24,317 bases of DNA from a virus, in IMG/VR virus record IMGVR_UViG_3300014720_000181, positions 1 to 24,317 of that record, one strand, 5' to 3'. Positions 6,437-12,398 of this stretch are shown piece by piece. The notes below the pieces were generated by a model. It was given only the letters and a program-made list of their open reading frames with translations, did no database searches and had not been told where the DNA came from. Every line of letters begins with the position of its first letter. The first letter of the stretch is position 1. The translations under genes and the position numbers were made by a program.

Positions 6437-7234
6437 ATGAATACAGCGACATCGACATCAGTACGCACCGCGGTCATTCCAGTCGCAGGCGTAGGTTCTA
6501 GGTTTGCTCCAGTAAGTTATTACGTACCAAAAGAGTTGCTACCGATCTACAACATACCTGCTCTTCAGTACGTCATCAGCGAAGCGCTCAGCGCGGGGAT
6601 AGAGCGGATTATTCTCGTGTCAAGTGATAGCAAGCCAGCGATCAACACGTTTGCTGAAACTTTGTGGTGCTCGTCGCAGATCGAGGTTGTCTATCAAGAA
6701 GAGCCGCTAGGGCTCGGACATGCGGTCCTGTGCGCGCGTCACGCGGTGGCTGGCGAGTCATTTGCGGTCTTGCTGCCAGACGAGATCATGAGTTCGTGGG
6801 AGCCTCTTCAGCAAATGATCAAAGAGCACACAAGAACAGGTAACTGCGTTGTCATGCTTCAACAAGTCCCGCAATCAGAAATAAGTAGGTACGGAATCGC
6901 GGACATGCACAGCGACTCGATGATCTCCCGGGTCGTCGAAAAGCCGACGCCCGAGAATGCACCAAGCAACCTTGCAATTGTCGGAAGGTACGTCCTGTGC
7001 TTTGAGATTATGAACTACCTGATGGACTGCCCTCCAGGAGCCCTAGGAGAGGTCCAGCTGACAGATGCCCTTCAGGTTGCTGCAGATGCGGGCTTCCTGC
7101 GTGGACACACCTCTGGAGTCCTCCGGTGGGACACTGGCAATCCGATGGGCATGTTCTTGGCCAACTACGACCACGTGGTCAAAGACCCCAGCCTGCGCAA
7201 TCGTCTGGTCGAACACCAGTCCTGGGGGCAGTGA
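6437..7234 (+). CDS. galU: UTP--glucose-1-phosphate uridylyltransferase (UDP-glucose pyrophosphorylase)
   Basis: Makes UDP-glucose from UTP and glucose-1-phosphate. The 265-aa product keeps the family signatures in order: nucleotide-binding AGVGSRFAPVS (17-27), VPKELLP (30-36), EEPLGLGHAV (88-97), LLPDEI (112-117), RYGIAD (151-156), VEKP (167-170), GRYVL (183-187), GEVQLTDAL (204-212) and the metal-binding WDTGNPMG (231-238). It is slightly shorter than host enzymes (about 290-300 aa). Start ATG follows AGGAGAGAGACAAA. It is alone between short unknown genes; no glycosyltransferase was recognised nearby, so the user of UDP-glucose (DNA modification, cell-wall change or host metabolism) is unknown. 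The TGA is fused to promoter copy 9. Confidence 0.92.
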   Translation: MNTATSTSVRTAVIPVAGVGSRFAPVSYYVPKELLPIYNIPALQYVISEALSAGIERIILVSSDSKPAINTFAETLWCSSQIEVVYQEEPLGLGHAVLCARHAVAGESFAVLLPDEIMSSWEPLQQMIKEHTRTGNCVVMLQQVPQSEISRYGIADMHSDSMISRVVEKPTPENAPSNLAIVGRYVLCFEIMNYLMDCPPGALGEVQLTDALQVAADAGFLRGHTSGVLRWDTGNPMGMFLANYDHVVKDPSLRNRLVEHQSWGQ

Positions 7235-7256
7235 AACTAAAGTTGTTATAATGGAT
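7234..7256 (+). promoter_or_regulatory. Modular promoter copy 9
   Basis: AAACTAAAGTTGT followed by TATAAT (7247-7252) and GGAT, fused to the galU stop. It drives the WGR-like gene at 7297. Confidence 0.85.
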
Positions 7257-7263
7257 GTTACCA

Positions 7264-7275
7264 GGCCGAAAGGCC
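7264..7275 (+). promoter_or_regulatory. GNRA-tetraloop hairpin in leader
   Basis: GGCC-GAAA-GGCC between promoter copy 9 and the ribosome-binding site, in the 5' UTR of the first WGR-like gene. The second WGR-like gene has an analogous leader hairpin (16999-17010). Confidence 0.5.
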
Positions 7276-7296
7276 CCAACGAAAGGACAAAAGGAC

Positions 7297-7548
7297 ATGG
7301 ACAAAAAGATGGCACTTCTCAAGGCGAGTGACATCGGCCCGATGGGTCGAGGCCAAGCCGGGAAGAAGAAGGTGTACGAGATCCAGGTAACTGGTCGCGT
7401 CGTCACCTTCGCGTGGGGAATGGCTGAGAAGATTCAGCGCAAGACCCAAACCATCGTGTGCGGCAGCAATCAGGCGGCACTCGCGATGGCGAGCAACAAG
7501 AAGTGGGAGAAGCTCTCGAGCGGGTACACACTCGCCTACGAGGTCTAA
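7297..7548 (+). CDS. WGR-like domain protein, paralogue A, 83 aa
   Basis: Start follows CAACGAAAGGACAAAAGGAC. The central KKKVYEIQV, AWGMAEKIQRKTQ and a terminal GY (76-77) follow the pattern of WGR domains (a nucleic-acid-binding module of PARP-type and MolR-type proteins), with WGM replacing WGR. It is a stand-alone domain with a conserved N-terminal extension. About 47 of 83 residues are identical, without gaps, to the protein at 17031. Both genes have GNRA leader hairpins, GAAA-loop hairpins after them, and a small membrane-protein gene next. DNA binding is inferred from the family only. Confidence 0.75.
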   Translation: MDKKMALLKASDIGPMGRGQAGKKKVYEIQVTGRVVTFAWGMAEKIQRKTQTIVCGSNQAALAMASNKKWEKLSSGYTLAYEV

Positions 7549-7564
7549 ACCCTCTCAAGGATCT

Positions 7565-7588
7565 GGCTCGGGGGGAAACCCCCGGGCC
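7565..7588 (+). terminator. GAAA-tetraloop hairpin
   Basis: GGCTCGGGGG (7565-7574), loop GAAA, CCCCCGGGCC (7579-7588): 10 bp with one T-G pair, 16 bp after the WGR-like gene. Terminator or mRNA-stabilising hairpin; no T-tract. Confidence 0.6.
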
Positions 7589-7627
7589 GACTCCTTGTCT
7601 TATCAACCAAACAACAGGAGAACAACA

Positions 7628-7744
7628 ATGGAGATCCAACTGGAGTTCACCAACACCGCAGTCGGCGTTGCGTGGGCAATCGCAATGTTCTTGATCGTGG
7701 GACTCATCGTGTCACGCAACAAGAGCGGAAAGAAGCCGTGGTGA
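7628..7744 (+). CDS. Single-span small membrane protein, 38 aa
   Basis: ATG follows CAACAGGAGAACAACA. Residues 10-29 form one membrane span (TAVGVAWAIAMFLIVGLIVS) followed by a basic tail (RNKSGKKPW), predicting N-out/C-in topology. The stop overlaps the GTG of a signal-peptide protein (GTGA), so the two are probably coupled. Holin-like or regulatory membrane roles are possible but unproven. Confidence 0.7.
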   Translation: MEIQLEFTNTAVGVAWAIAMFLIVGLIVSRNKSGKKPW

Positions 7745-7929
7745 AGAAGTCAATCATCGCGGCAGCGATCGCACTCGGATCGCTTGCTTCATTCCCGCAG
7801 AGCGCGGGTGCGGTGAGTGACCCACTTCCGCCAGCGGAGTGGAGAATGCCGCAGGGCACACGTTACATCGGTTACAACAGGATCAATCAACAGTGCTGGA
7901 AGTACTGGAAGATCGTGAAGTGCCGCTGA
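7741..7929 (+). CDS. Small secreted protein, 62 aa, GTG start
   Basis: The GTG at 7741 overlaps the upstream TGA; starting there places a clean signal peptide at the N-terminus (VKKSIIAAAIALGSL, then SAGA just before a probable cleavage at Ala/Val 24-25). The mature part of about 38 residues is aromatic and has two Cys (QQCWKYWKIVKCR), which could form a disulfide outside the cell. An earlier in-frame ATG at 7672 lies inside the previous gene. No family is recognised. A strong terminator follows. Confidence 0.7.
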   Translation: MKKSIIAAAIALGSLASFPQSAGAVSDPLPPAEWRMPQGTRYIGYNRINQQCWKYWKIVKCR

Positions 7930-7966
7930 CGTAAGTCGCTACTACTACAGGAAGAGTGTAGTGAGC

Positions 7967-8013
7967 AACCCCCGTCGATAAGTCGTTCAGAGAGGCGACT
8001 CGGCGGGGGTTTG
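7967..8013 (+). terminator. Rho-independent-like terminator
   Basis: AACCCCCG (7967-7974) pairs with CGGGGGTT (8004-8011), followed by TG; inside, AGTCG pairs with CGACT. The outer stem closes with A-A/T-T pairs and a short T run, the best intrinsic-terminator match in the window. It ends the membrane/secreted pair. Confidence 0.75.
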
Positions 8014-8064
8014 TAGCGCACAAAAAACTCAACATACCCTTCTTACCAAATCGCTAACGCAATA

Positions 8065-8089
8065 CGGCGCCGCCTAAAAAACGGCGCCG
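8065..8089 (+). terminator. CGGCGCCG hairpin
   Basis: Two copies of the self-complementary octamer CGGCGCCG (8065-8072 and 8082-8089) enclose CCTAAAAAA, flanked by AAT and ATT that can extend the stem. It lies between the terminator at 7967 and promoter copy 10. It may terminate either strand. Confidence 0.5.
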
Positions 8090-8105
8090 CATTACGACTT
8101 CTTCA

Positions 8106-8128
8106 AAACTAAAGTTGTTATAATGGAA
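8106..8128 (+). promoter_or_regulatory. Modular promoter copy 10
   Basis: AAACTAAAGTTGT followed by TATAAT (8119-8124) and GGAA. Two hairpins insulate it from the upstream gene. It drives 8173. Confidence 0.85.
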
Positions 8129-8172
8129 TACAGGAATACCAAACCACTACAAAAGAAAAGGACAACAAAGCA

Positions 8173-8406
8173 ATGTCAACAACCATCTACAGCCACGGAG
8201 GCAGCGACCAGAAGTCAGAAGCGCCGACGATCACCATCTCAGTGTGGTCCGACTACGTCGTCGTCAAGTTCATGCGCTCCGACTTCGAGACCTCATTCTT
8301 CGTCAAGCCAGAAGCTGACGAGTCGATGGACGCGCTCGTCGGCCGAGTCACTCGTTCGGTGACTCCGACCATCGAGTTCGTCAGCAACGGGGCGGTAGCG
8401 TCTTGA
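8173..8406 (+). CDS. Hypothetical protein, 77 aa
   Basis: ATG follows AAGAAAAGGACAACAAAGCA. Beta-rich sequence (TITISVWSDYVVVKFM), no Cys motifs, no family recognised. TTGA overlap with the next gene. Confidence 0.7.
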   Translation: MSTTIYSHGGSDQKSEAPTITISVWSDYVVVKFMRSDFETSFFVKPEADESMDALVGRVTRSVTPTIEFVSNGAVAS

Positions 8407-8612
8407 AGCACAAGGTAGTGCTCCGATTCCCTGCGGAGGCCGTGATGACGTTCGTCGTCACGTCCTCCAGCGAGGAAGAGCTCAAGTCACGCGTGAACTC
8501 ACTCGTGACGTTCGCGGACTCAGAAGGCGCCGACCTCATTCATCGCTTTGACGAGTGCACAGGCGGAGACGCCGAGGTTTCCGTCATTGAAGAGCTCAAG
8601 GAAGAAAACTAA
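8403..8612 (+). CDS. Hypothetical protein, 69 aa, TTG start
   Basis: TTG overlapping the upstream TGA (TTGA) is the only sensible early start. Alternating beta and helix (TTG, then KHKVVLRFPAE; SEEELKSRVNSL). The TAA stop is the TAA inside AACTAAAG of promoter copy 11. No family recognised. Confidence 0.65.
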   Translation: MKHKVVLRFPAEAVMTFVVTSSSEEELKSRVNSLVTFADSEGADLIHRFDECTGGDAEVSVIEELKEEN

Positions 8613-8628
8613 AGTTGTTATAATAGAC
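8606..8628 (+). promoter_or_regulatory. Modular promoter copy 11
   Basis: AAACTAAAGTTGT followed by TATAAT (8619-8624) and AGAC; contains the upstream stop codon. It drives 8661. Confidence 0.85.
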
Positions 8629-8660
8629 ACTAGGGAAACAACGAAAGGACCCAAAGACAC

Positions 8661-8909
8661 ATGAAGACAGAAGAGATCAAGAGCACCGTAATGGTGCCAG
8701 GCACCTTGTTCGCAAAGGTTGAGTACGGAAGAATAGTGGGCTTCACATTCTCACCTGCAGCAGCCGATGCGGGCTACTTCGGAGATGAGATCACCGTCTA
8801 CGACGGGGACGACATTGAAGCGGACAAGTTCTTTGACCTGGTGAGCAACATGCTCAGCATCACACAGGACAAGCAGTCAGCAGTCTTTGCCTGCGAGTGG
8901 CAGTCTTGA
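8661..8909 (+). CDS. Hypothetical acidic protein, 82 aa
   Basis: ATG follows CAACGAAAGGACCCAAAGACAC. Acidic, beta-rich N-terminal half and helical C-terminal half. No family recognised. The TGA is fused to promoter copy 12. Confidence 0.7.
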   Translation: MKTEEIKSTVMVPGTLFAKVEYGRIVGFTFSPAAADAGYFGDEITVYDGDDIEADKFFDLVSNMLSITQDKQSAVFACEWQS

Positions 8910-8931
8910 AACTAAAGTTGTTATAATAGAA
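8909..8931 (+). promoter_or_regulatory. Modular promoter copy 12
   Basis: AAACTAAAGTTGT followed by TATAAT (8922-8927) and AGAA. Predicted +1 is 8934, the A of the next ATG. Confidence 0.85.
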
Positions 8932-8933
8932 TC

Positions 8934-9044
8934 ATGATCTACCACATCCTCAAGGCACGAAAGGTTTACAGGTTCGCTAGAGGCGCAACCCGCAGAACCC
9001 GCAGGCGTTCACGCCGATACCGTCGTCGCCGACCGGTTTGGTAG
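8934..9044 (+). CDS. Leaderless arginine-rich micro-protein, 36 aa
   Basis: ATG exactly at the predicted +1, in the same ATCATG context as the gene at 4871. The product has a short helical N-terminus (MIYHILKARKVYRFARG) and then an Arg-dense tail (14 of the last 18 or so residues are Arg or aromatic/polar partners). This resembles arginine-rich RNA- or DNA-binding peptides such as phage antiterminators or protamines, but that is inference. No ribosome-binding site. Confidence 0.6.
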   Translation: MIYHILKARKVYRFARGATRRTRRRSRRYRRRRPVW

Positions 9045-9086
9045 ATCTATCAACCAAACAACCAAGAAAAGGAGGATGAACCCAAC

Positions 9087-9407
9087 ATGTCAACATTGAT
9101 TGACGAGATCAACGCAGGAAAGCACGATGCGGATCTTGAAGAGCTGGAGAAAATTGTAAAGTTTCGACTTCGCTCAGTCCGGTCTTCGCGCTCGCCAGGC
9201 GAGTACTTGATCGGCGACAAGATCAAATTCAACGACTTTTGCGGCACTAAGTACATTCAAGGCCACACTGGCGTTGTCGTCGGAAAGAAAAAGACGAAGG
9301 TCGTTGTGCAACTTGACAGGCCTGTTGGCCGCTTTGCCATTACTAAGAATGGTAAAGTCGAGTCAGCAAGCATCACCGTACCGGTGAGCATTATCGACAA
9401 GGTGTGA
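9087..9407 (+). CDS. Hypothetical protein with SH3/KOW-like segment, 106 aa
   Basis: ATG after AAAAGGAGGATGAACCCAAC. An N-terminal acidic helix is followed by a basic beta-rich part (GEYLIGDKIKF; GHTGVVVGKKKTKVVVQLD) whose turn-and-strand pattern resembles KOW/SH3-like barrels that bind RNA or protein. This is suggestive only. The next gene, the proteasome-like protease, starts 5 bp after its stop, so the two are probably co-expressed. Confidence 0.7.
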   Translation: MSTLIDEINAGKHDADLEELEKIVKFRLRSVRSSRSPGEYLIGDKIKFNDFCGTKYIQGHTGVVVGKKKTKVVVQLDRPVGRFAITKNGKVESASITVPVSIIDKV

Positions 9408-9411
9408 AGTA

Positions 9412-10086
9412 GTGACAACAATTCTTGCGGTTCAAGGCAAAGGCTGGGCTGTTGTCGGGTTTGACTCGCGCATCTCAACTGACGACACGAACAGAGTGTC
9501 GACGCTTGGTCGTGGAGTTGAAAAGGTCGCAAAGAACGGAGATTACTTGATCGGCGCCGCGGGCGACGTCAGAGCGATCAACATTCTTTCGTACTCATTC
9601 AACCCTCCAAAGCCAGACGACAACATTGGTCTCAAACTTGATCGCTTCATGACTACGCGGTTCATTCCCGCGCTGCGGAAGTGTTTCGAAGATCAAGGCT
9701 ACGCGGTCAAAAGCGCAGACTCAGAAGAAGGCACGGCGATCCACGGTTCTACAATTCTTGTTGTTGTCAACGGAGTAATCTACGAGATCGACTCTGACTA
9801 CGCCTGGGCTCGCGACACGTACGGCTTGTACGGTGCGGGCAGCGGAGGAGACTATGCGCTTGGTGCTCTGCACGGACTATTCGGCAAAAAGAGCCAGTTG
9901 AATGTTGAAGAAACAAAGATAGAAGTCCGTAAAGCACTCGAAGTAGGCGCAAAACTTGACGCCGCTTCAGGTGCGCCGTTTCACATCTTGTTTCAAGCGG
10001 GGCCGGCCGAACGAAAGCGACGAACAGCAAAAAAGAAGAAAGCAGTAAAGAAACACCGCACGCGGAAGAAACTAAAGAAGTTATAA
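9412..10086 (+). CDS. HslV/proteasome-beta-like Ntn-hydrolase (threonine protease), 224 aa
   Basis: GTG start; after Met removal the N-terminus is TTILAV, as in HslV (TTI...). Family residues match: catalytic Thr2 (mature Thr1), Asp18 in VGFDSR (mature Asp17), Lys38 in GVEKV (the HslV Lys33 equivalent), GSGGDYALGAL (143-153) and DAASG (183-187), the proteasome DxxSG motif. Residues 200-224 are an extra Lys/Arg-rich tail not found in HslV or bacterial proteasome subunits. No HslU-like ATPase is in the window. The last codons and TAA overlap promoter copy 13. It probably assembles as a ring peptidase; target and ATPase partner are unknown. Confidence 0.8.
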   Translation: MTTILAVQGKGWAVVGFDSRISTDDTNRVSTLGRGVEKVAKNGDYLIGAAGDVRAINILSYSFNPPKPDDNIGLKLDRFMTTRFIPALRKCFEDQGYAVKSADSEEGTAIHGSTILVVVNGVIYEIDSDYAWARDTYGLYGAGSGGDYALGALHGLFGKKSQLNVEETKIEVRKALEVGAKLDAASGAPFHILFQAGPAERKRRTAKKKKAVKKHRTRKKLKKL

Positions 10087-10091
10087 TAAAT
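10069..10091 (+). promoter_or_regulatory. Modular promoter copy 13 (divergent), inside a coding tail
   Basis: AAACTAAAGAAGT followed by TATAAT (10082-10087) and AAAT. It lies over the C-terminal codons of the protease gene (KKLKKL-stop); the TAA stop is in the -10 box. GAAGT replaces GTTGT, widening the AACT/AGTT dyad. It drives whiB. Confidence 0.7.
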
Positions 10092-10137
10092 AAGCAGAGC
10101 AAAGCAACCCTAGTGACACTTTTGGAAGGACAAAACT

Positions 10138-10422
10138 ATGGTCAAACGAAAAACTTGGTCGGACGACGCGACATACCCAGATCGACCTGAATGGCACGGC
10201 CGCGGAGCATGCCGCGGACAAGGCAAATTGTTCTTTGACGACAAGAAAAAGTCAAATGTAGCAAAGGCTAAAGCGCTTTGCGGGATCTGCGTCGTGAAAG
10301 ACCTGTGCTTGAAGTACGCGATGGAAAACGACGACTTCGGAGTCTGGGGTGGACTTACTCTAAACGAGCGCCGAGTCATGCGAAGAAAAGCGCGGAAGTC
10401 CGCAATGAGGCTTGCGAAATGA
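10138..10422 (+). CDS. whiB: WhiB-family transcriptional regulator, 94 aa
   Basis: WhiB-like proteins hold a [4Fe-4S] cluster and bind region 4 of the principal sigma factor. Cluster ligands are Cys25, Cys48, Cys51 and Cys57 (C-x22-C-x2-C-x5-C), followed by the diagnostic turn GVWGG (68-72) and a basic C-terminal helix (ERRVMRRKARKSAMR). Start follows TTTTGGAAGGACAAAACT. Phage WhiB proteins, such as that of mycobacteriophage TM4, are known to down-regulate host WhiB2 and alter cell division. Here it may also affect the modular promoters, which lack a -35. Its own promoter is the most divergent copy. Confidence 0.93.
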   Translation: MVKRKTWSDDATYPDRPEWHGRGACRGQGKLFFDDKKKSNVAKAKALCGICVVKDLCLKYAMENDDFGVWGGLTLNERRVMRRKARKSAMRLAK

Positions 10423-10437
10423 TACTGTCGAAAGCTT

Positions 10438-10584
10438 ATGAAAGAGAAAAAGTCAAAAATAGCCAAAAAGTTCAAGTGCCCGAAGTGTGACAACTTCATA
10501 GTCGTTCATGTGCGGCTGTCAGCGCCGCCAACGTGCAGCCGCCACTCGCCGAGCGCAATTGAGATGGTATCCGCAAGCAACTAA
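10438..10584 (+). CDS. Zinc-finger micro-protein, 48 aa
   Basis: ATG after GTCGAAAGCTT (weak ribosome-binding site). After a Lys-rich N-terminus come Cys14-x2-Cys17 (KCPKCDNF) and Cys33-x2-His36 (TCSRH), one compact zinc ribbon. The TAA touches promoter copy 14, the same stop-promoter fusion seen at accepted genes, which supports it. Function unknown. Confidence 0.65.
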   Translation: MKEKKSKIAKKFKCPKCDNFIVVHVRLSAPPTCSRHSPSAIEMVSASN

Positions 10585-10606
10585 AACTAAAGTTGTTATA
10601 ATGGAT
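10584..10606 (+). promoter_or_regulatory. Modular promoter copy 14
   Basis: AAACTAAAGTTGT followed by TATAAT (10597-10602) and GGAT, sharing one base with the upstream TAA. It drives 10630. Confidence 0.85.
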
Positions 10607-10629
10607 ACTACCAACACGAAGGGACGCAC

Positions 10630-10845
10630 ATGGGACTGCAAGACGCGATAGAAGAGCGAGTGATCTCAACGTACGGCTGGGCGATGCGGATCGGCATCAA
10701 CCAGGTTGCGGACAAGTCTGGCGTCACGCTACGCAAGATCAAGTCGATGCTGACTGACCCGCTGCGGATGAAGAACTCGGACTACGACAAGGTCCTGAAG
10801 GCGTGTCACACGCTGGATCCGGACTTCAAGGCCCGGGACAACTAA
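10630..10845 (+). CDS. Probable helix-turn-helix protein, 71 aa
   Basis: ATG follows CAACACGAAGGGACGCAC. The segment GINQVADKSGVTLRKIKSML reads as helix-turn-helix with the second helix contacting DNA, as in small XRE/Cro-type phage regulators, though shorter. It could be a repressor of the dyad-containing promoters, but that is speculation. The TAA stop lies inside AACTAAAG of promoter copy 15. Confidence 0.65.
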   Translation: MGLQDAIEERVISTYGWAMRIGINQVADKSGVTLRKIKSMLTDPLRMKNSDYDKVLKACHTLDPDFKARDN

Positions 10846-10861
10846 AGTTAGTATAATTGAA
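10839..10861 (+). promoter_or_regulatory. Modular promoter copy 15
   Basis: CAACTAAAGTTAG followed by TATAAT (10852-10857) and TGAA; the first A is lost. Contains the upstream TAA. It drives 10891. Confidence 0.8.
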
Positions 10862-10890
10862 TCAACCAATCAAAGACGAAGGAGACAACG

Positions 10891-11409
10891 ATGGGAATGG
10901 ACGTAATGGGGAAGAACCCCACTGATGATGCGGGTGAGTACTTCCGCAACAACGTTTGGTGGTGGCACCCGCTTTGGAACTACTGTTGTGAGGTTCTGCC
11001 GGAAGTTTGCAATAAGGTCGAAGAAGGCCACAGCAACTCGGGAGATGGACTTGACGCAGATGACTCGATCCTTCTTGCGGACGCACTCGAACAGGCGATC
11101 CGCTCAGGGCACACAAAAGAATACGAGACTTCGTACCGCGCGATGCTCGCTTCTTTAGATCGCGAAACCTGTAGCCTGTGCAATGGCACCGGAATACGCG
11201 CAGACGAAGTCGGTATACTTTACGGCTATCACGACAAGAAGCTGACGCCAGAGCAGGCTGCTTTGTACGGACGCGACTTCGGTTGGTGCAATGGCTGTGA
11301 TGGCCACGGATCAACAGACAACTTCGCAACGAACTATCCGTTTGACGTTTCTAATGTCGACGAGTTCATGATCTTCCTGCGGCACTGCGGCGGATTCCAG
11401 ATCTTCTGA
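10891..11409 (+). CDS. Conserved phage protein with DnaJ-like zinc motifs, 172 aa
   Basis: The N-terminus MGMDVMGKNP, GEYFRNNVWWWHPLW, is a signature of a widespread phage and bacterial protein family of unknown function. The C-terminal part has two CxxCxGxG-type repeats, CSLCNGTG (94-101) and CNGCDGHG (133-140), the zinc motif of DnaJ. Start follows CAAAGACGAAGGAGACAACG. It overlaps the next gene (TGATG). A protein-folding role is not implied; only the zinc module is shared. Confidence 0.8.
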   Translation: MGMDVMGKNPTDDAGEYFRNNVWWWHPLWNYCCEVLPEVCNKVEEGHSNSGDGLDADDSILLADALEQAIRSGHTKEYETSYRAMLASLDRETCSLCNGTGIRADEVGILYGYHDKKLTPEQAALYGRDFGWCNGCDGHGSTDNFATNYPFDVSNVDEFMIFLRHCGGFQIF

Positions 11410-11963
11410 TGAGGACGAGCGCCGTTTCACTTGTGTCGAACGTTGGCAATGGGCTCGTTGAGTTCGACTACTCGTTTCCAGTCGAAGAGACTCAACTAAA
11501 CACCTTGCTCGCCGGGACATCGTTGCTTCACTTTGAACTTGAAAAAGGCCTGAACGTGTGGTATGAACCGTGCGAGTATCGGATCTGCAAGATGTATGAA
11601 ACGACCGGTCGAGCTGATCTAAAAGAAGTGAATGCGCTTTGTGCTTCAATCATGCTCGGGTTCGGTTGGGACTGGGGCAAGAACAAGTGGATCCCGGTCA
11701 ACACCGCGGTGTTCGCGGGTGAGCGGAAGACAGGTGGCAAGTGGAGAGTTTCTAGTTTCTACAGACCACACGATCACTACGGACTTTCAGAAGACCACAT
11801 CGCGAAGATCACGATGATCAACAACCTTCTCATAGCGGAGCAAAAAGAACGCGGAATCAGCATGAAAGACTACAAGGCTTGGGAAGACTGGAATCCGTAC
11901 GCGTCGTTTCCAGACCTGGGTCGACTGGTCGAGCAGGGGCTCAACCATCGATTACAAAACTAA
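11409..11963 (+). CDS. Hypothetical protein, 184 aa
   Basis: Starts one base into the upstream TGA (TGATG). Long mixed alpha/beta protein with many Trp (WDWGKNKWIPV, KAWEDWNPY), no recognised motif. Often such a protein follows the MGMD-type family in phages, suggesting joint function. Its TAA lies inside promoter copy 16. Confidence 0.75.
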   Translation: MRTSAVSLVSNVGNGLVEFDYSFPVEETQLNTLLAGTSLLHFELEKGLNVWYEPCEYRICKMYETTGRADLKEVNALCASIMLGFGWDWGKNKWIPVNTAVFAGERKTGGKWRVSSFYRPHDHYGLSEDHIAKITMINNLLIAEQKERGISMKDYKAWEDWNPYASFPDLGRLVEQGLNHRLQN

Positions 11964-11979
11964 AGTTGTTATAATGGAT
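11957..11979 (+). promoter_or_regulatory. Modular promoter copy 16
   Basis: AAACTAAAGTTGT followed by TATAAT (11970-11975) and GGAT; contains the upstream stop. It drives 12019. Confidence 0.85.
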
Positions 11980-11989
11980 ACTATCAACC

Positions 11990-12001
11990 GGGCGCAAGCC
12001 C
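11990..12001 (+). promoter_or_regulatory. GNRA-tetraloop hairpin in leader
   Basis: GGGC-GCAA-GCCC between promoter copy 16 and the AGAGAGGAA ribosome-binding site of the gene at 12019. Confidence 0.5.
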
Positions 12002-12018
12002 AGAGAGGAATAAAGAAA

Positions 12019-12216
12019 GTGGCAATCAAGAACAAGCACATCAAAACACTCGAGAGCGTGTTGTCGCGGATCAGCGTCCTCACGTTCGAAATTGAAGAGA
12101 GGAAGACAGAGCTGTCAGAGTTGGCAGAGCACCTTGCTCAGTTTCAATTCTCGCTCGACGTGAGCATTCGCGATCTTGCTCGTGAACACGGCATCAAGGC
12201 GAAGCCGGTTCTCTAA
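12019..12216 (+). CDS. Coiled-coil protein, 65 aa, GTG start
   Basis: GTG at 12019 is chosen because it follows AGAGAGGAA; the in-frame ATG at 11974 overlaps the -10 box and the transcription start. Heptad-like leucines run through most of the protein (LESVLSRISVLTFEIEERK; LSELAEHLAQ). Probably oligomeric; function unknown. Confidence 0.65.
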   Translation: MAIKNKHIKTLESVLSRISVLTFEIEERKTELSELAEHLAQFQFSLDVSIRDLAREHGIKAKPVL

Positions 12217-12231
12217 AGATCAAAGTCGCAA

Positions 12232-12247
12232 TGAGGAGCAATCCTCA
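12232..12247 (+). terminator. Short GCAA-tetraloop hairpin
   Basis: TGAGGA-GCAA-TCCTCA, 16 bp after the coiled-coil gene. Small; a 3'-end hairpin rather than a strong terminator. Confidence 0.4.
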
Positions 12248-12256
12248 ACGCGGGAG

Positions 12257-12333
12257 TGGGTGGTGCGGGTGCAGCCCAGCACAATAGTGAATGCTACGGC
12301 AATCACTTAGCACAGCGGCTGGCCGGCCACCCA
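12257..12333 (+). other. Nested inverted repeats in a 210-bp gene-free gap (possible structured RNA)
   Basis: The gap 12217-12426 holds no gene. TGGGTGG (12257-12263) pairs with CCACCCA (12327-12333); inside, CAGCC (12272-12276) pairs with GGCTG (12317-12321); innermost, AGTGA-A-TGC, loop TACG, GCA-A-TCACT (12286-12307). The 7-bp outer stem and 77-nt span recall a tRNA, but no T-loop (TTC) or D-arm is present. Could be a phage non-coding RNA or a terminator. Confidence 0.4.
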
Positions 12334-12392
12334 TCTTCCACGACTGAAGTCAAAGATCTTCTCGATGATCACAAAAAATGATCTTCGCGTGG

Positions 12393-12398
12393 TAGAAT
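12393..12398 (+). promoter_or_regulatory. Possible -10 box for the gene at 12427
   Basis: TAGAAT in GGTAGAATAGATCAAC, similar to the box before galU. No -35 recognised; a GATCA...TGATC inverted repeat lies just upstream (12367-12384). Confidence 0.35.

Noticed and set aside
10419-10490. Short frame starting at the whiB stop (ATGATACTG)
   Set aside because: Overlaps the zinc-finger micro-protein in another frame; the latter has conserved-looking Cys/His motifs and a stop-promoter fusion.
12257-12333. tRNA candidate (7-bp outer stem, 77 nt)
   Set aside because: No TTC T-loop, no D-arm, no anticodon stem of 5 bp at the right place.
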